A stretch of DNA of 6,605 nt from NCBI GenBank assembly GCA_025459035.1, contig JALORJ010000150.1:1-6605 (forward strand), read 5' to 3'. Source of the stretch: Burkholderiales bacterium. Its GTDB lineage: Bacteria > Pseudomonadota > Gammaproteobacteria > Burkholderiales > Ga0077523. Positions 1-5,646 of this stretch are shown here, in pieces. The notes beneath the pieces were generated by a model. It saw nothing but the letters and a program-made list of their open reading frames with translations. It ran no database searches and was not told the DNA's origin. Each line of letters begins with the position of its first letter. The stretch's first letter is position 1. The position numbers and the translations under genes are program-made.

Positions 1-383
1 TCGGCCAGCAGCGTCTCGACGGTGTTTCGCAGCAACGTAGCGAAGTGGCCCGACAGCGGCGCCACCACCAGCACGCGCGGCTGCTCGGCGGTGCTGTCCT
101 TGCGAAAGTGCAGCAGCGTCGCGAACGGCGTGACCTGCGTGGCTTCCTCGGTCACCGCCACCTCGCGCCCGTCGCTCACGACGCTGCGGATCGCGAAGTC
201 CGGACGCTGGTGCGTGAGCCCGGCGTGCGACAGCATCGTCTGCATCGCGCGCGCGCTGCGCACCCAACGCGCTCCGGGAAAGTCTTCGGGTCCCACGTCG
301 GGCATCAGCGCCGCCAGTCCGATGGCGGTCGCGCGGACCGCGGACACGAAGTCGGCCTGCGCCTGGTAGGCGAGATAGATCAA
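1..383 (-). CDS. phaZ: Intracellular polyhydroxyalkanoate (PHB) depolymerase, N-terminal part
   Basis: Partial gene running off the left edge; 127 codons are visible. Proteins of this family hydrolyse intracellular poly(3-hydroxybutyrate) granules to release hydroxybutyrate as carbon and energy source. The reading begins MIYLAYQAQADF, the usual opening of this family, and near residues 104-117 shows VLVVAPLSGHFATL, a signature of the intracellular PHB depolymerase alpha/beta-hydrolase. The nucleophile and the rest of the catalytic residues lie beyond the window, so activity cannot be judged. Start choice: TTG at 383-381, with AAGGGG five bases upstream. An in-frame ATG at 467-465 would add 28 residues rich in Ala, Arg and Gly that do not resemble the family, so I reject it. 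The gene is divergent from the GST gene. Family assignment is fairly sure; exact substrate chain length is not. Confidence 0.85.
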   Translation of the reverse strand, partial: MIYLAYQAQADFVSAVRATAIGLAALMPDVGPEDFPGARWVRSARAMQTMLSHAGLTHQRPDFAIRSVVSDGREVAVTEEATQVTPFATLLHFRKDSTAEQPRVLVVAPLSGHFATLLRNTVETLLA

Positions 384-388
384 CGCTG

Positions 389-394
389 CCCCTT
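389..394 (-). promoter_or_regulatory. Ribosome binding site deciding the TTG start of phaZ
   Basis: On the minus strand AAGGGG lies five bases before the TTG at 383-381. This site, together with the family-like N-terminus MIYLAYQ, supports TTG over the upstream in-frame ATG at 467-465, which has no comparable purine-rich site. Confidence 0.6.
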
Positions 395-403
395 GTCTCG
401 ATG

Positions 404-417
404 CCCCGCGGACGGGG
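404..417 (-). other. Small GC hairpin with UNCG-type loop in the phaZ leader
   Basis: Read as minus-strand RNA this is CCCCG, loop UCCG, CGGGG: a perfect 5-bp GC stem closed by a UNCG-class tetraloop, about 20 bases before the phaZ TTG start. The stem's CCCC arm could alternatively pair with GGGG of the ribosome binding site at 389-394. It is in the leader only if transcription starts upstream of 417, which is not shown. GC-rich DNA makes short hairpins common, so a role is speculative. Confidence 0.3.
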
Positions 418-587
418 TCGGATCGTGCGCGCGCCGCGCAAGCGGGTTGCCCGAACGCGTGCTGCATTGCAGGATCGTGCCATCGAACCGGCGTGCGTGA
501 CAGGCGCCGGGTTAGCCGGTCGTCCTGTCCCTCGCCTCCACCGTGTCCGCCGCGCTGCCGGCGGGCTGCCTCCCTCCCCGAGCGCCC

Positions 588-1445
588 ATGCCTGCCCGAC
601 CCTCGAAGCCTGTCTCCCCGGCGCCCGCCTCCGCGAAGCGGGCAGGCGCAGACACCCCGGCGAAGGCGGCCACCCGCACAAAGCCGAAGGCCGGCGGCGC
701 TGCGGCGATCCCGGCGGCGCCGCGCCGCCGCGCGGTCGCACCGCGGACGACAGGCGGCGGTGCCGACACCGCGCCGAAGCGCACCGCCGGCGCGCGGGCG
801 ACGCTCACGCTGTCGAGCAAGAACTACGGCTCGTGGTCGATGCGCGGCTGGCTCCTGTGCCGCATGGCCGGGCTCGCGTTCGACGAGCGCGTGCTCGGCA
901 CCGACGACGCCTCGACACGCGCGGAGCTGCTGCTGCTGTCGCCGTCGTTCCTCGTGCCGTCGCTCGAGCACGAGGGCGTGAAGGTCTGGGACACGCTGGC
1001 CATCGCCGAGTACCTGGACGAGCGCTTTCCCGAGGCCGGCCTGCTGCCGACCGACATCGCGACCCGCGCCCACGTGCGCGCCGTCAGCGGCGAGATGCAC
1101 CAGGGCTTCGCCAACCTGCGGTCCGCGCTGCCGTTCCACGTCAAGGCCCGCTACCCCGGCTTCAAGGTCTTCGCCGGCGCGCTGGCCGACATCGCGCGCG
1201 TCTGCACGATCTGGCGCGACTGCATCGCGCAGTACGGCGGCCCGTGGCTGTTCGGCCCCGCGCCGACGCTGGCCGACGCGATGTACGCACCGGTGGTGCT
1301 GCGCTTCCACACCTACGACGTCGCGCTCGACACCGTCTGCGCGCGCTATGCCGACACGGTCCGCGCGTGGCCGCTGGTACGCGAGTACGTCGCCGCGGCA
1401 CAGCGCGAGCCGGATGACATGGAGGAGCTGGACGCGGAGTTCTGA
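588..1445 (+). CDS. Glutathione S-transferase family protein with long basic N-terminal extension
   Basis: 285 residues from ATG 588. Residues 72-150 form the thioredoxin-like GST N-terminal domain. It starts TLTLSSKNYGSWSMRGW, a motif of a bacterial GST subgroup in which a Ser in the NYxSWS segment is the probable glutathione-activating residue. LVPSL at 122-126 holds the cis-proline (P124), and VWDTLAIAEYLDERFP at 133-148 is the glutathione-contact helix. The helical C-terminal domain follows; PTLADA at 226-231 is the usual GST N-capping box (T227, D230). Such proteins are typically cytosolic and conjugate or reduce electrophiles; the substrate is unknown. Residues 1-71 are an Ala/Pro/Lys/Arg-rich, probably disordered tail (about 22 Ala, 15 basic, 2 acidic), absent from ordinary GSTs of roughly 210-230 residues. 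No clear ribosome site precedes ATG 588 or the alternative GTG 543, and no ATG, GTG or TTG in frame separates the tail from the domain. Family sure; start uncertain. Confidence 0.85.
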   Translation: MPARPSKPVSPAPASAKRAGADTPAKAATRTKPKAGGAAAIPAAPRRRAVAPRTTGGGADTAPKRTAGARATLTLSSKNYGSWSMRGWLLCRMAGLAFDERVLGTDDASTRAELLLLSPSFLVPSLEHEGVKVWDTLAIAEYLDERFPEAGLLPTDIATRAHVRAVSGEMHQGFANLRSALPFHVKARYPGFKVFAGALADIARVCTIWRDCIAQYGGPWLFGPAPTLADAMYAPVVLRFHTYDVALDTVCARYADTVRAWPLVREYVAAAQREPDDMEELDAEF

Positions 1446-1500
1446 GCGTCGCCTGGCGCCGTGTCCTGCGTCTTCCGCGGCGCGGCAGGTCCGGCGCTCA
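1443..1500. terminator. Candidate bidirectional terminator between convergent GST and aldolase genes
   Basis: The whole convergent gap is flanked by TGAGCG (1443-1448) and CGCTCA (1495-1500), which are reverse complements and include both genes' stop codons. Inside, GCGCCG (1456-1461) can pair with CGGCGC (1478-1483), or CCTGC (1465-1469) with GCAGG (1485-1489). No T-tract follows on either strand, so intrinsic termination would be weak; the call rests on position and dyad symmetry only. Confidence 0.3.
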
Positions 1501-2295
1501 GCTTCGGTACGACGGATCGACCCGATCCAGCATCCGCAGCAGCGCCGGCCACTCCGGGTGGCGCACTTTCGCGCCCGCCTGTGCGTCGCCGCCTTCGAAC
1601 TGCTGGCGCGTGTGCGCGATGACGGCCTCGGGCGCCGGCTTCAGCGGCACGCCGGCCGCCATCGCGCGCAGTTGCACGCCGGCGGCGGTCTCGAACTCCT
1701 TCAGCCGCACCCACGCCCACGTGATGCTCGGGCCGGTGGTGATCAGACCGTGGTTCCACAGCACCAGCGTGTGGTTCGTCGCGCCGAGGTCGGCGACCAG
1801 CCGCGCCTTCTCGGCCGCGTCGAGGGCGATGCCTTCGAACGGGTGGTAGCCGACGCGCTCGTGGAACTGGCAGCCCTCCTGGTTCAGCGGCACGAAGCGC
1901 GTGCCGGTGGCGGCCAGGGCGACGGCGTTGGGCGAATGCGTGTGCAGCACGCACTGCAGATCCGGGCGCGCCGCATGGATCGCCGAATGGATCACGTAGC
2001 CCGCGCGGTTGACCGGCCAGCCGGAATGATCGACGTCGTTGCCGTCGAGATCGATCTTGACGAGGTTCGAGGCGCGGATCTCGTCGTAGGCCAGACCGAA
2101 GGCGTTGATCAGCAGGTGCTCGGTGCCGGGGATGCGCGCGGTGATGTGGTTGTAGACCGTGGTGGTCCAGCCGAAGTGGTGCACGAGGCGATAGGCCGCC
2201 GCCAGTTCGACGCGGGTGCGCCATTCGACGGCGCTGCAGCCGGCCGGCGCTTCGCCGATCGCGACTTCGCCCAGTTCGCGGGGATCGATCTTCAC
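1498..2295 (-). CDS. Class II aldolase/adducin family protein
   Basis: 265 residues. The class II aldolase/adducin fold uses a divalent metal, usually zinc, held by histidines, to stabilise an enolate during aldol cleavage, epimerisation or decarboxylation of phosphorylated or free hydroxy acids. Visible motifs are YNHITARIPG at 48-57, NAFGLAYDEIRASNLVKID at 64-82, the metal pair HTHS at 118-121 (H118, H120) and NHGLITTG at 181-188 (H182). All three metal histidines of the family are present, so it is probably an enzyme rather than a metal-less adducin-type protein. Length is normal. The start is GTG at 2295, with GGAGGAG eight bases upstream. It is the last gene of the AKR-MFS-aldolase run, 31 bp after the transporter stop, so co-transcription is likely. 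Substrate unknown; it lacks enough specific signature to be called fuculose- or ribulose-phosphate enzyme. Confidence 0.88.
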   Translation of the reverse strand: MKIDPRELGEVAIGEAPAGCSAVEWRTRVELAAAYRLVHHFGWTTTVYNHITARIPGTEHLLINAFGLAYDEIRASNLVKIDLDGNDVDHSGWPVNRAGYVIHSAIHAARPDLQCVLHTHSPNAVALAATGTRFVPLNQEGCQFHERVGYHPFEGIALDAAEKARLVADLGATNHTLVLWNHGLITTGPSITWAWVRLKEFETAAGVQLRAMAAGVPLKPAPEAVIAHTRQQFEGGDAQAGAKVRHPEWPALLRMLDRVDPSYRS

Positions 2296-2303
2296 GCGGG
2301 ACT

Positions 2304-2310
2304 CTCCTCC
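2304..2310 (-). promoter_or_regulatory. Strong ribosome binding site for the class II aldolase gene
   Basis: GGAGGAG on the minus strand, eight bases before the GTG at 2295-2293. It lies in the 31-bp gap after the MFS stop codon and fixes the GTG as the start. It is the best Shine-Dalgarno match in the operon and would allow good translation of the last gene. Confidence 0.7.
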
Positions 2311-2326
2311 AGGATGACGACGCGGT

Positions 2327-3586
2327 TCAGGTCACGGCCGCGAGCGCGGGGCCGATGTTGCGGCCGCCGCCGCCGCGGCTGCGGCGCAGCAGGAAGGTCG
2401 CGATCGCGAGGTTGAGCGCGTTCCACGCGACGCCGTTCAGGAAGGCCATGCGGTACGACCCCGTCCAGTCGAACACCGCGCCCGACATCCAGCCGCCCAG
2501 CGCCATGCCGAACAGCGTCGCGGTGATGGTCATGCTCACGCGCGTGCCGGCTTCCTGCGGCGGGAAGAACTCGCGGATGATCATCGCGTAGCTCGGCACG
2601 ATGCCGCCCTGGAACAGGCCGAACATCGCCGAGATCAGGAACAGCGACACGACGCCGTCGAACGGCACGAACAGCAGCAACGCGGTGCCCTGCAGCGCGC
2701 TGCCGACGATCAGCGTGCGCAGGCCGCCGATGCGGTCGGAGATGGCGCCGAACACCAGCCGGCTCACGATGCCGCACGCAAGCATCACCGACAGCATCTG
2801 TGCGCCGCGCGCCGGGCCGTAGCCCAGGTCGGCGCAGTACGCGACCATGTGCACCTGCGGCATCGACATCGCGACGCAGCACCCCACCCCGGCCACCAGC
2901 AGCAACGCCTGCAGTCCGGGCCTGGTCAGGCCCAGGCGCTCGGGCGATGCGACGCGCGGCTGCGCGCCGGGCTTCGCGACGTTGGCGACGAGCGGCGAGC
3001 GGCGCCGCAGCCCCCACGCGAGCGGCAGCATCGTCACCAGACAGAACAGCCCGCCCCACAGGAACGTGGTGCGCCAGCCGTGCTGCGCGATGCCGGCCTG
3101 CACGACCGGCGGCCAGATCGTCCCGGCGAGATAGTTGCCGCTCGCGAAGATGCCCACCGCGATGCCGCGGCGACGGTCGAACCACAGCGACGTGTCGGCC
3201 ATCAGCGGCGCGAACGTCGCCGACGCGGCGACGCCGATCGCGAGACCCTGCGCCAGCGTGAACAGCGCGAGCGTCGGGGCGACGCTCGCCGCGCAGAAGC
3301 CGACCGCGAGCAGCAGCGTCGCGAAGATCACCGGCCGCATCGCGCCGAAGCGGTCGACCGCACGCCCGAACGCGAGGCTGCCGAAGCCCACGCCGATCAT
3401 CGTCAGCGTGTAGGGCAGCGACGCGCCGGCGCGGTCGACGCCGAAATCCTTCTGGATCGCCGGCAGCGCCACCACGACGGCCCACATGCCGAGTCCGCCG
3501 ATGGTCGACAACGCCAGCGCCGCGCACAGCCGGCGCCACGCGATGGGCGAGTCGACGACCGCGGCGTCGGTCGCGACGGCGGTCAT
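2327..3586 (-). CDS. Major facilitator superfamily (MFS) transporter
   Basis: 419 residues, a hydrophobic inner-membrane protein with about 12 predicted membrane segments in two halves joined by a basic cytoplasmic loop (about 193-225). The MFS motif A appears in each half: GRAVDRFGAMRP at 74-85 between segments 2 and 3, and GAISDRIGGLRT at 280-291 between segments 8 and 9. The overall pattern, with EFFPPQEAGTRVSM at 339-352, resembles the monocarboxylate/oxalate-formate-type branch of MFS, so proton-coupled uptake of a carboxylate is a reasonable inference but not proven. The start is ATG at 3586 with GAGGG four bases upstream; a GTG at 3619 would add 11 residues rich in Arg and is less likely. 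It lies between AKR and aldolase genes on the same strand (58 and 31 bp gaps), which suggests it supplies their substrate. Confidence 0.88.
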   Translation of the reverse strand: MTAVATDAAVVDSPIAWRRLCAALALSTIGGLGMWAVVVALPAIQKDFGVDRAGASLPYTLTMIGVGFGSLAFGRAVDRFGAMRPVIFATLLLAVGFCAASVAPTLALFTLAQGLAIGVAASATFAPLMADTSLWFDRRRGIAVGIFASGNYLAGTIWPPVVQAGIAQHGWRTTFLWGGLFCLVTMLPLAWGLRRRSPLVANVAKPGAQPRVASPERLGLTRPGLQALLLVAGVGCCVAMSMPQVHMVAYCADLGYGPARGAQMLSVMLACGIVSRLVFGAISDRIGGLRTLIVGSALQGTALLLFVPFDGVVSLFLISAMFGLFQGGIVPSYAMIIREFFPPQEAGTRVSMTITATLFGMALGGWMSGAVFDWTGSYRMAFLNGVAWNALNLAIATFLLRRSRGGGGRNIGPALAAVT

Positions 3587-3644
3587 GCCGCCCTCGCACC
3601 GGCGCGCGTGGCCGCGCACCCGACTGCGGCGACGTGGCGCGCGC

Positions 3645-4511
3645 TCACAGCACCCCCAGCGGTTGCGCGCGCGTCGGCGCCGGGAACGCGCGATCGAGCT
3701 CGGCGCAGTCCTCGGGCGTGAGCACGAGGCGCGCGGCCGCGACGTTGGCGCGCAGGTGCTCGCTGCGCACGGCCTTCGGAATCGCGACGACGCCGGGATC
3801 GCGCAGCACCCACGCGAGCGCGACCTGCGCCGCCGTCACGCCGTGGCGCGCCGCGATGCGCACGAACGTCGCGTCGGTGGCGAGCGCGCCCTGGTCGATC
3901 GGGCTGTACGCCATCAGCGGCATCGCGCGTTCGCGCATCCACGGCAGCAGATCGAACTCGGGACCGCGGTTCGAGGCCGAGTACCAGACCTGGTTCGACG
4001 CGCAGTGCGCGCCGTCGGTGATGCGTTCGAGCGTGCGCATGGCAGCCGTGTCGAAGTTGCTCACCCCCCAGCGGCGGATGCGGCCGGCCGCGACCAGTGC
4101 CTCGAAGGCGGCGACCGTCTCCGCGAGCGGATGCGAACCGGGCCAGTGCAGCAGGTAGAGGTCGAACCGGTCCAGGCCGGCGCGCTCGAGGCTGCGCGCA
4201 CACGCGGCCGGAATCCCGGTGCGGCTGGCGTTGTGGGGGTAGACCTTGCTCACGACAAACACGTCGTCGCGGTCGACGTCGCCGGCGCGGAACGCGTCGG
4301 CAAGCGCGATGCCGAGCACCGTCTCGGCGCCGCCGTCGCCGTACATCTCGGCCGTGTCGAACACGCGGATGCCGAGCGCGAGCGCGTCACGGATCGCCGC
4401 GACCTCGGCGCTGCGTGCACCGCGGCTCTCCCCCATCCGCCACGTGCCCAGCCCGAGCGCCGGCATCGACGTGCCGTCGGGGAGCGCAACCGTGCGGATC
4501 GGTGCCGACAT
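3645..4511 (-). CDS. Aldo/keto reductase, YeaE-like
   Basis: 288 residues from ATG 4511; NADPH-dependent reduction of aldehydes or ketones in the cytosol. The AKR catalytic tetrad is complete: D52 and Y57 in FDTAEMYGDGGAE, K89 in VSKVYP, and H122 in LYLLHWPG. WGVSNFD at 148-154 and the cofactor-phosphate segment IPKAVRSEHLRAN at 244-256 (K246, R249, N256) are also present. GLGTWRMGE, AEMYGDGGAE and YDLLPW/FDLLPW-type stretches recall E. coli YeaE (methylglyoxal reductase) more than the xylose reductase branch. Substrate in this cluster is unknown. Start: ATG 4511 fits the family N-terminus (APIRTVALPDGTSMPALGLG). The ATG at 4571 and the GTG at 4598 would add 20 or 29 residues of unlike sequence, but none of the three has a clear ribosome site. 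It is the first gene of the minus-strand run and divergent from the SDR. Confidence 0.9.
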   Translation of the reverse strand: MSAPIRTVALPDGTSMPALGLGTWRMGESRGARSAEVAAIRDALALGIRVFDTAEMYGDGGAETVLGIALADAFRAGDVDRDDVFVVSKVYPHNASRTGIPAACARSLERAGLDRFDLYLLHWPGSHPLAETVAAFEALVAAGRIRRWGVSNFDTAAMRTLERITDGAHCASNQVWYSASNRGPEFDLLPWMRERAMPLMAYSPIDQGALATDATFVRIAARHGVTAAQVALAWVLRDPGVVAIPKAVRSEHLRANVAAARLVLTPEDCAELDRAFPAPTRAQPLGVL

Positions 4512-4592
4512 GAAGAGGCGAAAGGCGGACGCGGGAATGTCGAGGGTATCCGCTGCGGGCGCGGCCGGCATGCGCGGGCGGCGACGTGACGC

Positions 4593-4617
4593 CCGCACGC
4601 CGGCGCGCCGCGTGCGG
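4593..4617. repeat. Inverted repeat 1 in the AKR-SDR divergent region
   Basis: Perfect 8-base arms CCGCACGC (4593-4600) and GCGTGCGG (4610-4617), nine bases apart. The CGCACG/CGTGCG cores match those of the inverted repeat at 4651-4671. It lies upstream of the preferred AKR start, in its leader or promoter. Candidate protein-binding site, or chance in GC-rich DNA. Confidence 0.4.
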
Positions 4618-4620
4618 CAA

Positions 4621-4632
4621 CCGTCGCGACGG
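4621..4632. repeat. 12-bp perfect palindrome in the AKR-SDR divergent region
   Basis: CCGTCGCGACGG is a gapless palindrome between the two CGCACG/CGTGCG inverted repeats. Its half-site differs from theirs, so it need not bind the same factor. Short GC palindromes arise by chance at this composition. Confidence 0.3.
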
Positions 4633-4650
4633 CACGACTGTGTGCTGCAT

Positions 4651-4671
4651 GACGCACGAATCGCGTGCGTC
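4651..4671. promoter_or_regulatory. Candidate operator: 21-bp inverted repeat overlapping the SDR promoter
   Basis: Perfect 8-base arms GACGCACG (4651-4658) and CGTGCGTC (4664-4671) around a 5-base centre AATCG. The right arm overlaps the expected -35 position (4669-4674) for the TAGAAT box at 4692-4697. This is where a dimeric helix-turn-helix regulator would repress, or from just upstream activate, the SDR, and it could also act on the divergent AKR operon. No regulator gene is in the window. The sequence symmetry is plain; the function is inferred. Confidence 0.45.
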
Positions 4672-4697
4672 GGGACGCCGGGTGCGATCCCTAGAAT
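4669..4697 (+). promoter_or_regulatory. Candidate sigma-70-type promoter of the SDR gene
   Basis: The -10-like box TAGAAT (4692-4697) matches the TATAAT consensus at five of six positions and stands out in GC-rich sequence. The hexamer 17 bases upstream (GTCGGG, 4669-4674) is a poor -35, as expected for a promoter that needs an activator. A start near 4704 would give a leader of about 60 bases ending in the GAGGAGG ribosome site. Confidence 0.4.
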
Positions 4698-4750
4698 CCG
4701 CGGGCTCCCGCGCCGCGTCCGGCGGTCGCGAGGTCATGCGCTCACGCCAC

Positions 4751-4757
4751 GAGGAGG
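4751..4757 (+). promoter_or_regulatory. Ribosome binding site of the SDR gene
   Basis: GAGGAGG eight bases before ATG 4766. It selects this ATG over in-frame upstream starts at 4586 and 4736, and over the out-of-frame ATG at 4758 that directly abuts it. Confidence 0.75.
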
Positions 4758-4765
4758 ATGTCCCC

Positions 4766-5521
4766 ATGCCCCAGGACCGCGTCGCCATCGTCACCGGAGC
4801 CGGCACCGGCATCGGCAAGTCCGTCGCCCTGGCACTGCTGGCCGACGGCTATCGCGTCGCGCTTGCCGGGCGCCGCCCGGAGCCGCTCGCCGAAGCCATC
4901 GCCGAGGCGAAGGTCGCCTCCGGCCGCGCGCTGGCGATCCCGACCGACGTGTCGCAACCGGCCTCGGTCGAAGCGCTGTTCACGCAGACCGTGGCAGCGT
5001 TCGGGCGCGTCGACCTGCTGTTCAACAACGCCGGCGTGAGCGCCCCGGGCGTGCCGATCGACGAACTGCCTTTCGAGCAGTGGAAGAACGTCGTCGACAT
5101 CAACCTGACCGGCGTGTTCCTGTGCATGCAGCAGGCATTCAAGGTGATGAAGACGCAGGCCCCGCGCGGCGGCCGGATCATCAACAACGGTTCGATCTCG
5201 GCGCACGCCCCGCGCCCGAACTCGGCGCCGTACACGTCGACCAAGCACGCCGTCAGCGGCCTGACGAAGTCCGGCGCACTCGACGGCCGCAAGCACGACA
5301 TCGCGGTGGGCCAGATCGACATCGGCAACGCCGCGACCGAAATGATCGCGCGCGCCGCCAAGGGCGTCCCGCAGGCCGACGGCGAGATCCGCGTCGAACC
5401 GCTGATGGACGTCTCCAACGTCGCCAAGGCCGTCCTCTACATGGACAGCCTGGCCCCCGAAGCCAACGTCCTGTTCATGACCGTGATGGCGACGAAGATG
5501 CCGTTTGTGGGCAGAGGCTGA
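4766..5521 (+). CDS. Short-chain dehydrogenase/reductase (SDR) family oxidoreductase
   Basis: 251 residues, the usual classical-SDR length; NAD(P)-dependent interconversion of alcohol and carbonyl groups in the cytosol. Visible in order: the Rossmann glycine motif TGAGTGIG (10-17), AGRR at 34-37 after the second strand (the basic pair suggests NADP(H)), D61-V62, NNAG (87-90), and the full catalytic set N113, S143, Y156 and K160 (YxxxK in YTSTK). After strand 6 the common PG motif is replaced by GQIDIGNAATEM (182-193), which I recognise from a subgroup of bacterial SDRs that often carry LDGR just before it (here 172-175). Substrate unknown. Start ATG 4766 has an excellent ribosome site, and the protein begins directly before the first strand. 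The gene is divergent from the AKR-MFS-aldolase run; sharing an upstream region suggests joint control, which is inference. Confidence 0.92.
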   Translation: MPQDRVAIVTGAGTGIGKSVALALLADGYRVALAGRRPEPLAEAIAEAKVASGRALAIPTDVSQPASVEALFTQTVAAFGRVDLLFNNAGVSAPGVPIDELPFEQWKNVVDINLTGVFLCMQQAFKVMKTQAPRGGRIINNGSISAHAPRPNSAPYTSTKHAVSGLTKSGALDGRKHDIAVGQIDIGNAATEMIARAAKGVPQADGEIRVEPLMDVSNVAKAVLYMDSLAPEANVLFMTVMATKMPFVGRG

Positions 5522-5536
5522 GCGACCTGACGAGGG

Positions 5537-5563
5537 GCCCCGCGGCGAGTCCGAGCCCGGGGC
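5537..5563 (+). terminator. Candidate hairpin terminator after the SDR gene
   Basis: Sixteen bases after the first base beyond the SDR stop. Arms GCCCCG (5537-5542) and CGGGGC (5558-5563) continue, past one bulged C, into GGC (5544-5546) and GCC (5555-5557), closing an 8-base loop. This gives nine mostly GC pairs. No T-run follows, so it could stop polymerase only weakly, act with Rho, or protect the 3' end. Confidence 0.4.
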
Positions 5564-5589
5564 GGGTATCGACCGCACACCCGTGATCA

Positions 5590-5610
5590 CGACGAGTATT
5601 CGGTTCGTCG
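5590..5610. repeat. Short inverted repeat upstream of the DUF4143 ATPase gene
   Basis: Six-base arms CGACGA (5590-5595) and TCGTCG (5605-5610), nine bases apart, in the 166-bp gap between SDR and ATPase genes. It could be an operator half-site pair or chance; it shares no obvious sequence with the larger dyad at 5647-5691. Confidence 0.25.
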
Positions 5611-5646
5611 GGACAAGTTCAGACTGACGCGCGGATGGCACCACAG

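Larger units (their letters stand above)
384..587. other. Divergent upstream region between phaZ and the GST gene
   Basis: This interval must hold the promoters of both divergent genes. An in-frame stop for the GST frame (TAG, 513-515) bounds the coding possibility on that side, and a GTG at 543 is the only start codon seen upstream of the ATG at 588. I see no convincing sigma-70 box pair. A sigma-54-like match at 468-482 has the wrong spacing. Apart from the phaZ ribosome site and hairpin, nothing else can be supported. Confidence 0.5.

Noticed and set aside
468..482. Sigma-54-like element (TGGCAC and TGCA on the minus strand) upstream of phaZ
   Set aside because: The spacing between the GG and GC elements is nine bases; the family requires ten, and the -12 half lacks its second T.
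401..1417. Long plus-strand open frame overlapping the phaZ leader and the GST gene
   Set aside because: Arg/Ala/Pro-rich low-complexity translation typical of a GC-rich shadow frame; the GST frame through the same DNA has clear family motifs.
3587..3619. GTG start at 3619 for the MFS gene, adding 11 residues
   Set aside because: The extra residues are Arg/His/Gly-rich, and ATG 3586 has GAGGG upstream and gives a normal length.
3486..4589. Long plus-strand open frame opposite the AKR and part of the MFS gene
   Set aside because: No recognisable motif and Arg/Ala/His-rich composition; the minus-strand AKR has all four catalytic residues.
4586..4765. 60-residue N-terminal extension of the SDR from an upstream in-frame start
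   Set aside because: It would include the promoter-like box and palindromes, has no ribosome site, and is unlike SDR N-termini; GAGGAGG eight bases before ATG 4766 settles the start.
4246..5586. 446-codon plus-strand open frame spanning the AKR-SDR boundary
   Set aside because: It runs through the SDR in another frame and gives a low-complexity Arg-rich translation; the SDR frame has a strong ribosome site and motifs.
5583..5590. GTGATCAC palindrome in the SDR-ATPase gap
   Set aside because: An isolated 8-base palindrome is expected by chance and has no partner site.
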